Shown here: in pieces, positions 56,394 to 64,000 of the stretch | Layout of the letters: each line of letters opens with the position of its first letter | Position numbering within the stretch: the stretch's first letter is position 1 | Origin: Siphonodentalium dalli | Taxonomy: Eukaryota; Mollusca; Scaphopoda; Gadilida; Siphonodentaliidae | NCBI GenBank assembly: GCA_032622095.1 | Contig: CP136061.1 | Span: 130,524,754 to 130,588,753, forward strand | Length of the DNA: 64,000 nt | Direction: 5' to 3' | Notes under the pieces: generated by a model | What the model was told of the DNA's origin: nothing | Databases searched by the model: none | The model's input: only the letters and a program-made list of their open reading frames with translations | Made by a program: the position numbers and the translations under genes

Positions 56394-57137
56394 GTCCAGG
56401 CACATTAGGTTTCACTAGTGCAAAAAATCCCGGAAAGCTGAATTTTTCAGGGATTAATAAGAACATGTTTATGAACAACTTGGCAAAAGTCCCCTAGAAT
56501 CCGAGTTGAGCTTTTTGAGATATCATGATTTTTCGCAATGGTGCAATTTCTGACGAAATTCCATTAGACCATATGCGAATGCAGTCATATGTAGGCTAAT
56601 TTATGGACCCAATCTTCACACATACCCGTCCATCATGAAGCATGTGTCGATAGATATGCGTAATTGGTGCTAGAGCTTACTAACAGTCGATATTCCATAA
56701 TTGTGATGAATTTATTGGCGAAGAGAGCATATAAATCGCATGGTGATTCAAAATTTTCCTAACAAAAGAGGGCGAGTAAAGATATTCAGACGACAATGAG
56801 CTAAAATATGAACCATTATACTAGAAGAGTGGTTAGTTCAGAACAGGAAAGTGATGAGATATATCGAACCATCACCATCTTTAAGATTTTATAGCCGGAA
56901 ACATAACACTACCCCCTAAAACGTACCCCATGGCTTTGAGTATCTGAAAGGCAAAATACCACATAATAGTCCTGACGTTTGACGTAACAATTGTACAAAT
57001 GGTGATAACACTATGAAACTTGGCACATAGGTTCCTTATACACTATTAATCATTTTCAGATGTATAGACGTCGCGGCAGGTCCGTCCTTGACAACGGTTG
57101 CTAGGCAACTATCCGACATCGAAGAAATACAAATATG

Positions 57138-57177
57138 ACTGACTGTTGTTCCTTTAAATTAGGTGCCGAGGAATTTG
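57138..57177 (+). other. 40-bp LINE-tail patch inside the left inverted repeat
   Basis: Forty bases starting ACTGACTGTTGTTCCTTTAA and ending GCCGAGGAATTTG are identical to 52777-52816 at the end of the LINE fragment. In the sister tandem units this position holds TATTATGATAGTTTTGACAA-type sequence, so the patch replaces the unit's own bases. Confidence 0.9.
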
Positions 57178-57749
57178 TCTAACCTACGTCATGCAGCATT
57201 TTTATGGTAAAAGTAATATTAGTTGTTGTTCGAGTAGATCTGGCTGGAAAATTACCATAGTTCTTACTTACAGGGGTGGTAACGGTTGCTAGGGACATAC
57301 CCGAAATCGAAAAATGCCAAGCTGACTGATATTATGATAGTTTTGACAAACTAATATAAACTACGTCATTATCATTTTATGGTGAAACAATTGTAATAGT
57401 TATTGTTAGTGTGGGTTCGACTTCAAAATTACTATATATTTCTGGTAACGGTTGCTAGGGACATACCAGACATCGAAAAATGCACACATGGCTGATATTA
57501 TGGTAGTTTTAACAAACTAAACTACGTCATGTAACATTTTTATATTGAAAACAATTATTATAATTGTTGTTAGAGAGAACATGGCAGTAAAGTTGCCGCA
57601 TTCGTTACATAACGGGTGTGTAGTGGTTGCTATGGACATAACCACATTTGAAAGCATACCATATGTATGAGTCTCTGGTAATTTAACTGATATAACTGTT
57701 TCATGATATGGTATGAGTTTTGGGAAATTTGCATGATATAATTGTTTCA

Positions 57750-59750
57750 TAATATGCCATATTATGCTTATATTGACAATAATGCATAACTAAGGTTGTT
57801 GTGTTGTGTACTGACGCATTCTCGTGTGGCAAATTGGTATTGAGGTTTCATTGTTGCTAGGTAACCACCTACCATTGACAAATCTTCTTTAAACTGACAG
57901 ACTATTCAGTTAGTTTTATCAGAATCACATACATGTGTGGAGTTTACTATTGTTTCTTCCATGATTCGATTGTTGGAATACATTTTGATGAGACATGTAA
58001 AAATATTGACCCACATTTATGTCGATACCACCTGAACCCCCCTCCATGGAATCCGACATTCGCACTACATTTGACAATGGCATCCATGCAGAACACTCTA
58101 TCACGGTGTGGTAGCATCCGCATACCAGTTGCTATACGGTATGAACTAACTGTGTTTCTTTCATATCCATGCCATAACTACATATATGTCAATACATGGT
58201 CATGAGTCATTTACAAGTCTATAGGAGCTCGTACATGAGCGTGGCCTATATATTTCAGATTGAGATACCATGAACTACCCTTTGGAACCGGTGACCAATA
58301 CCCATTTACATGGGCAGCCATGGGCCCATTACCAACCCACAGTTACTAAGGAACAGCATCCAATGACGTGTCTTAACCACTGTGTCCATGTCATAGAAAG
58401 GGGCCTGGGCCGATGATATACTATTTAGGGTTCGTTCTATTGATTTGCCTGGGTACATGCCATGTGTACATAACTATAGACACTTGTGTATTTGCACTAC
58501 ATGTGGTGTTCATATGGGTCCATAGCGTATGCGTGGCTGTGGTTATAACCTAGATAGTCATGGCACATGTACATTCATGTGATGGGTTCATGTTTTACAT
58601 ATAAATGTCTTGTAATAAAGTCATAACTAAATCAGCCTGGATACATGGGCTGTCCATAGTGACCCGTCTCAATTTCCTACCTATATGAGCCTGGGTCCAT
58701 AGCCAAGCTATGGTGGTGCACACGACCAATCGATAGGGACCTTCATGCTATAGGGCGTTGGTCGAATGGCTGAAAAACGGACGTACGTATACGGTATTCA
58801 TATAGTATAGAGACGTGGATCCATGCACATGCATGGACTTACCCGTAGGCATGGGGTCCATGTGTCTCCTATATATGTGGATCAGTCCATGGCCTACCAG
58901 CATATATGTGAATCTATGAAATGATTGATAACGCCGGTGCCGTAGCTTTTATTTAGGGACATGTGTCCATGTCCTACATATAGGCACCTGTATCACTGCA
59001 TACATCATTATAGTCACTTGTGTATTAACACTATTTAAACTTGCCTGGGTCTTTGGTGTAGATATATCACGTACAAGGGGTGGGTCCATATCCTACATAT
59101 AGACAGACACCTGCTTATGCCTGGGTATAATTCAATATGGCATACATATATCGGCCTTGGTCCATGGCCTACACGTATGGATATGTGTCCATGGCCAACC
59201 TACAGTGCCATATGTGTATGTGCTATTTATAAGGGCCCCCCATCCTTAACTTTCGTCTATGTGGCATCGGTCCAATATCTATATATAGGTTGGTCTGTCA
59301 TAAAACTGTCTCATATGTTCATACCATATATAGGTTCCTGAATCCATGGTGCACTAATCTATTGTGCATCGGACTTGGTCTATGGTATATTAGTACATGG
59401 TCTATCTGTGGGCACTTGGTTATTTGCACCATGTAACAGTGTCAAGGTCATGATCATAGATATCATGCATGTATGGTTATATGAAGCGGTCTGGTTCATG
59501 GACTATACATATCCTACGTAGCCTATATGTATGGACATGGGTCCTGTGAGTATATATGTGCCTGGGTTCCTAACCTAACTATTGTAGGCTAGGGCCATGG
59601 CTAACATATTGGTGGCTGACCCTAGCTATGTTCTTCATATATAGTAGAGTTGGTCCGTGACTTACATTATATAACTAGCTGTCTGGGTCTATGGCTTATA
59701 TAACTATTATGGCCATGCCTCATATTAAATATAAGCAACAACTTTTCAAC
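57750..59750. repeat. centre of the long-TIR element, degenerate TCCATGG/TATATG repeats
   Basis: The phrases GGGTCCATGGCCTACATATA, CCTGGGTCCATAGC and CATATATGTG.ATC recur irregularly every 50-80 bp from about 58240 to 59720. The strings are very diverged. No gene: short frames at 57933-58205 and 59117-59341 show only repeat-type sequence. Confidence 0.6.
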
Positions 59751-59842
59751 TCTCACTTTGAATTCCCGATATCTAAACTGATGGACCACAACGGATAAGT
59801 GTACCCATATTCCGGTTAGACTCACACTAACAACATTTATAA

Positions 59843-60100
59843 TTGTTTTTCACCATAAAAACGTTAATACTACCATAATATCAGTCATATGTGCATGTTT
59901 GTATTTCGGGTATGACCCTGGCAACAGTTACCACTCATATAAGTAAGAATTATATGGCATTTTTTTCCGCCATTGTTTTCACCATAAAAACGTTAATACT
60001 ACCATAATATCAGTCATATGTGCATGTTTGTATTTCGGGTATGACCCTGGCAACAGTTACCACTCATATAAGTAAGAATTATATGGTATTTTTTTCAGCC
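59843..60100. repeat. recent 129-bp tandem duplication
   Basis: Two nearly identical units (CACCATAAAAACGTTAATAC, AGTCATATGTGCATGTTTGT, CAACAGTTACCACTCATATA) at a spacing of 129 bp inside the right inverted arm. They are much less diverged than the neighbouring units. Confidence 0.9.
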
Positions 60101-61096
60101 ATCTCAACACTAACAACAACTATTCTAATTGCTTTCAACACAACAGTGCTATTAGGTGTAGTTTAGTTTGTTAAAGCTAACATAATATCAGTCATATGTG
60201 CATTTTTAGATTGTGTGTGCGTCCCTAGCAACCGCCACCCCTTGTAAGTAAGTAATATGGCAATTTGTCAGTCAGGTCAAAACTGACAACAAATATGTTC
60301 ACCATAAACATGCTACACGACGTAGTTTAGTTTGTTAGAACACGTATAATATCAGTCATATGCATTAATCCGATGCCGGGTAGTTGCCTAGCAACCGTTG
60401 CTAAGAAGAGCCTGTTGCAAATTACGCCATATGTGTAAATGAGCAGTAGCGTATAAGGAACATATGTGGCAAGTTTCATGCTTTTATCGCCCTTTTCACA
60501 GTTGGTGTGTTTTCTACAACAAGCACTTGGACTAGCGGAAGGGCAAAATGTGACGAGAGCCAGTTTAGGGGGTAGGGTATGTTTTTACAAGTATTGACCA
60601 CTTATCATAGGTATAGTTGCTAATCCAGCATATTATGTTGGAGGAGTGATATCTGTGCAGTTTTTAAAACAAATTGCTTGCGCCTACGTAATGAATAGCC
60701 CGAGAAATTTGACATCGAATAATACAGATTGTCTGAAAAAATCGTCATTTTTTGGGGTCATTATGTTATTTTATATCCATATCTGCGAAATTCATTCAAA
60801 TCCCCCCGTTGAATTTGTATCTCTGGTTCGAGAATTGTGTATTGAACAATATTGAGTACATTTGATATATGTTTCGGCTGAAAAATTGTTATAACATCCC
60901 ATTATTCCTATGATTGTAAAAAATATATAAGTTTTTATTTTTTTTATGAAAAAAATTGGTTAACTCCGAAAGCTCAACTCCGATTTTAGGGGACTTTTCG
61001 TGACGCATCCGCGATGTTATGGCCTAAATAATATAAAAAAATCAGCTTTCCTGGATTTATTTCCTTACTTTTCCCCATTCACGCCTAATGTGCCTG

Positions 61097-61452
61097 GACT
61101 AAGGCAACTGGAGTCCACGCAAGCACTAAATAGGACAATAGGTACAACTATTCACAACTCGAAACAATATATATATATATCAACACACAAAACTCACACA
61201 GAGAAATCAAGGTAAGTCTTCTCCGCCGGTCCTGGTTCGGAATGGGGGTGTGGCTTTGCTTCTTGCTTTGGTGGCATCCACCCCATCCATGCAGAGTAGG
61301 CAAACACCTACTGTGCATGGGTATATATCAATCTCACAAACCATACAGACGCTCTTCAGCGGAAATACGGCATTCAAACGTGGGTTGTAGGAGAGGACCG
61401 ACGGCCCTTTAAAATCTTCCCGGGTATCATCCCCAAACTCCAAACTTTCTTT
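61097..61452 (+). repeat. family R, 3' block
   Basis: Matches 10196-10546: GACTAAGGCAACTGGAGTCC, ACAACTATTCACAACTCGAA, ATCAAGGTAAGTCTTCTCCG, GGGTGTGGCTTTGCTTCTTG and CACCTACTGTGCATGGG. On the minus strand a frame of about 94 codons (61491-61207) holds YNPRLNAVFPLKSVCMVCEI and a second cysteine pair. The other copy is frameshifted, so coding is doubtful. A GTAAGT after AATCAAG looks like a splice donor on the + strand. Confidence 0.8.
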
Positions 61453-62072
61453 CTTTCCAGTTCGATGTGTTCCATGTTCATCTATGGTCATTCGGTTGTA
61501 TATGTTTACCCTTGTTTTCTGTGAACACTGAATGTTCTATGTGTAAATAGTCATCTCATTGCTCGTGGCCAGTGCAAATATGACTGAGTATAAAGTATCA
61601 TTCATTCCCAAAAATAATATCCATGGCACAAAGATATCAGCATATTCTCCCGAAAATAAGCTCACATTGAACCTGTTTCAAAAACACAAATAAGCCCATA
61701 TCGGCATTATTTTTTGTTTACGCTCTATATGAACCTAAATCTAATTACCAGCTCTTTATCATGTGTTTTCACAGTGCCCGAGCCATAACACGGAATAACT
61801 GGTATAAGTCGACTATGGACATAATTCAGAATAAAATAAGTCAAATATGAATATATGTGAATATTTAGTCCGAATATGAACTTATTTGCACCAGGATATG
61901 TTGAGAAATATAGTTCCAAGTTTAATTCACATCTCTCCCTATCTTATCAACATTGACATAAGAGACAGTGACATTCAGTATAATATATCCTTTCTGAGAT
62001 AAAGCCGTGTAGATGAGATACAGAGGAACAAGCAATAATACGCATATCTTCAACTAATTGTCATATAACAAA
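61453..62072. other. no recognisable feature
   Basis: AT-rich. Nothing recognised. Confidence 0.4.
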
Positions 62073-62123
62073 TGACTGGAAGATCGATTGGGGTCATCGA
62101 GTTTTGACCGGCAGAGTAATTAA

Positions 62124-62505
62124 CCCTTTACCCAACAGAAGGGCCCTGTGCCAATGCATTCTCTTATATATGCGAGTCGACCATAGGTCGCCTCGCATAT
62201 ATAAGAGAATGCATTGGCTTAACACATTACAAATTATAAAATTGTTAAAGAATGTAAGAAAAAATGGTAAAAAGTGTTAAAAAAAAGGCCAATGCATTCT
62301 CTTATATATGCGAGGCGACCTATGGTCGACTCGCATATATAAGAGAATGCATTGGCACAGGGTATAACTGTAAACATCACAATGTGGTCAATGAGCCGGT
62401 TCCAATGATATCCATATTTGTATGGTTTTATTGAGACAGACCGAAGATATTTTAGGCTGTTGAATCTTTATTTGGCCGGTTTTGGCCGGTTTGTTGGGTA
62501 AAGGG
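62124..62505. mobile_element. piggyBac-type MITE, copy 2 (382 bp) with doubled hairpin
   Basis: Ends CCCTTTACCCAACA / TGTTGGGTAAAGGG with TTAA at 62120-62123 and 62506-62509. The right third is nearly identical to copy 1 (GAGCCGGTTCCAATGATATC, TTTGGCCGGTTTTGGCCGGT). The internal hairpin is present twice: 62153-62217 and 62291-62355. The two are inverted with respect to each other (GAGTCGACC-ATA-GGTCGCCTC versus GAGGCGACC-TAT-GGTCGACTC), with an AT-rich TTAACAC...GTGTTAA segment between them. Confidence 0.9.
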
Positions 62506-62534
62506 TTAAACACACGAAGGGATTCACACGCACT

Positions 62535-62795
62535 ATGTTTAAAGTGATGTGGAACACCCCGGTATGGTGATCAAATATAAATGGAGAACAATCTTGTTCA
62601 AAGTAGTCATTTTTAAAAATATTATATCCGTCATTCTTATATATTAATTAAATGCAGTGACTCTCGATGGCGAAATCGTTTTCGTTAGTTTATCGCCGAC
62701 AGATGCGTCCCGAAACAAGTAGTAAATATTTATATTTGAGCGTAGTTCAGAAGATGTTTTCTATGGAGTGGTACGATCGATTTGCTTCAGATTGT
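62535..62795 (-). repeat. inverted partner of 287-555
   Basis: TTTAAAGTGATGTGGAACAC, TATATTAATTAAATGCA, GACTCTCGATGGCGAAATC, GTCGGTGATGTT and GAGTGGTACGATCGATTT appear in reversed order and strand relative to 287-555. Confidence 0.75.
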
Positions 62796-62945
62796 CGGTG
62801 ATGTTAGTAGAATGGTACATTCCTCCAGTTGGCATAGCGCCTGGATACTAACTGATCAGGTTCACACACCCGAACAAGTACATAACATGTCTTTAATTAC
62901 TCTGCCGATCAAAACACAATGACCTCGATCGATCTTCCAGTCATG

Positions 62946-63258
62946 CATTATGATCAGATACCAGTATATTTACTGCAAATCAAATTGAAATATATCTAAG
63001 ATGTTTGCAAGTATTAAAGAGATAATTGACATAATTACAATGAAAATTAGCCCAAAATAAAATCACGCAAAAATATTAACAAAACGGCGTCAAAACAGCT
63101 GATTGGAAAACCCGGTAACTGGAGCAGAAATTGCGCCTAATATAACAACACGCGGCGATGTGGGTTCATTGCTTTTTTTTATGAATAGAGATTTCAGTTA
63201 TTGCTTGATAAAAATTGGATACATTCGTGTAAACATCGTGATTTGAAATGTTTCTTAC
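62946..63258. other. no recognisable feature
   Basis: Downstream of the possible exon below on its strand. Nothing recognised. Confidence 0.35.
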
Positions 63259-63474
63259 GGGCAATAATTGTGTGAATGTAGATGGTGTTAATAAATTTGG
63301 GTCTTGGTTTCTCCCGCTCAGGATCATCAAATGTTTCTATCACAACCGAATATATTCGTTGTGCATAACACCCTTTTCTTAAAGTGTCTTGTCGTGGAAG
63401 CCTGATCTTCAGTACCACGAATGAACGTATTTTGTCAGCCACGTTGCCATCTGAAACAGGGTCATCGTCATTTT
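63259..63474 (-). CDS. possible host exon, unidentified protein
   Basis: The minus strand has an AG acceptor at 63476-63475 (TATATATATAG), 216 nt of open reading and a strong donor GTAAGAAA at 63258. Both ends are in phase 1, so the exon is symmetric. The reading is NDDDPVSDGNVADKIRSFVV, LKIRLPRQDTLRKGCYAQRI, YSVVIETFDDPEREKPRPKF and INTIYIHTII. It is charged and non-repetitive with an ordinary amino-acid balance, unlike the chance frames elsewhere. No domain is recognised, and the acceptor has an AT repeat instead of a pyrimidine tract. The gene would extend beyond or across the neighbouring repeats. Confidence 0.4.
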
Positions 63475-63476
63475 CT

Positions 63477-64000
63477 ATATATATATATAATTACTTCTTC
63501 CATCGACATTGTACTCTATCTGTGGACATTGTTTGTCGAGCCTTAGCTTACATTGTATATATGACACCTTGTCAAACTAATCCAAGTGACAATCATTCAT
63601 TGTCAATGGAATTTTGCTATGATCTGACCATCCACCTAGCCCTCAGTATAATGGGATGAGGAACAACCCTTCTTTCTCGTGTTCAAGCATCACCGAGAAT
63701 ATATGCGAAGTTTGCTGCTTTTATCACAAAGTGCAAAAAAATTGCACCAGGCCGCTGCACTCTACCCGCCTCATGCATATTTTGAGGCGGGTTGTCAAAT
63801 TTCATCAAATTTTCATTACATGGGCACAGCCATAATGTTTACGTTTTGGGAAATAATCGCTGGCTAAAGTTTCCAGTTGTACGTAGTCTGCTCTTTAACA
63901 ATTGTGATGTCACAAACAATAACATATTCTACATAAATATGATTATATAATATATGCATAGCATATATACATGAAATAATTATTTATTTGCGTGCGTAAT
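63477..64000. other. no gene; one GC-rich hairpin
   Basis: Only CCCGCCTCATGCATATTTTG then AGGCGGG at 63768-63794 forms a short stem-loop. Upstream of the possible exon on its strand. No promoter is recognised. Confidence 0.4.

Larger units (their letters stand above)
56394..61099. mobile_element. 4.7-kb element with long tandemly-built terminal inverted repeats
   Basis: Outer ends GTCCAGGCACATTAGG (56394) and its complement (61084-61099). The mirror continues inward: AGGAAAGCTGA.TTTT, AAAAGTCCCCTA.AATC.GAG, CCCCCTAAA, ATGAAACTTG.CACATA.GTTCCTTATAC and AACGGTTGCTAGGCAACTA. Then come four or so ~175-bp tandem units per side (GTTGCTAGGGACATACCCGA, GACTGATATTATG, AACAAACTAAACTACGTCAT). Inverted arms are at least 1.3 kb each side with moderate divergence. 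No open frame exceeds 90 codons, so it must be non-autonomous. The right border meets a family R fragment exactly at GACTAAGGCAACTGG. Confidence 0.75.
62073..62945. mobile_element. inverted-repeat element containing a piggyBac-type MITE
   Basis: GACTGGAAGATCGATTGGGG, TCATCGAGTTTTGACCGG and CAGAGTAATTAA at 62074-62123 are mirrored at 62894-62944. The MITE 62124-62505 sits exactly at the TTAA that ends the left arm. The interior 62535-62795 is the inverted partner of 287-555, so the element at the window start is probably the same family. Confidence 0.7.

Noticed and set aside
1-64000. CRISPR arrays, bacterial operons, rRNA genes
   Set aside because: No evenly spaced identical repeats with unique spacers, no clustered long ORFs and no rRNA-like sequence were seen.

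Overview
The window is eukaryotic, AT-rich, gene-poor and dominated by repeats. Reverse-transcriptase relics, a tRNA-derived SINE, many short inverted-repeat transposons (MITEs) and minisatellites leave almost no room for host coding sequence. The (GACG)n tract, the SINE tail, the frequent ACATGTACATG strings and a degraded multicopy invertebrate gene suggest a marine invertebrate, most likely a mollusc. That assignment is inference from repeat style, not from a search. There are no bacterial operons, no CRISPR array and no convincing complete host gene. Two short stretches near 29.3 kb and 63.3 kb look like possible host exons.

Layout. 0-11.5 kb: MITEs, hairpins, pieces of LINE reverse transcriptases on both strands, tandem repeats, and a dispersed repeat family ('family R', 8.9-10.5 kb) that contains a 496-bp MITE with a 10-bp target duplication. 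11.6-19.7 kb: MITEs, a frameshifted pseudogene of a large invertebrate multicopy gene with a nuclease-like end (12.5-15.9 kb, minus strand), and a LINE relic (17.9-19.1 kb). 20.2-32.5 kb: a second family R copy split by an 11.8-kb insertion (20367-32155). The insertion has self-complementary TACAC-rich ends and an apparent 4-bp duplication, and itself carries MITEs, a foldback element, a SINE and minisatellites. 34.4-47.1 kb: an almost perfect 12.7-kb palindrome. 47.1-64 kb: more MITEs, a LINE relic, a 45-bp minisatellite of about 38 copies, a 4.7-kb long-terminal-inverted-repeat element without coding capacity (56.4-61.1 kb), and a composite inverted-repeat region at the end.

The palindrome is the most interesting object. 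Its two ~6.33-kb arms face each other across a 28-bp spacer, begin 5'-AGTAGTATTG and are flanked by CATGTA on both sides, a possible 6-bp target duplication. Each arm carries, from the outside inward: a short-repeat array, a TATA box, a multi-exon C2H2/C2HC zinc-finger gene running toward the centre with canonical splice sites and a poly(A) signal, two degenerate tandem arrays, and a second zinc-finger-like reading frame running outward from the centre. The two zinc-finger gene copies carry different breaks: the left arm has a stop and a 7-nt deletion in the first finger exon, and the right arm has a 1-nt insertion in exon 1. A 6-bp duplication, AG termini and very long inverted ends recall Polinton/Maverick elements, but no polymerase, integrase, ATPase or capsid gene is present. 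My working hypothesis is an inverted-duplicated ('snap-back') non-autonomous derivative of a linear element.
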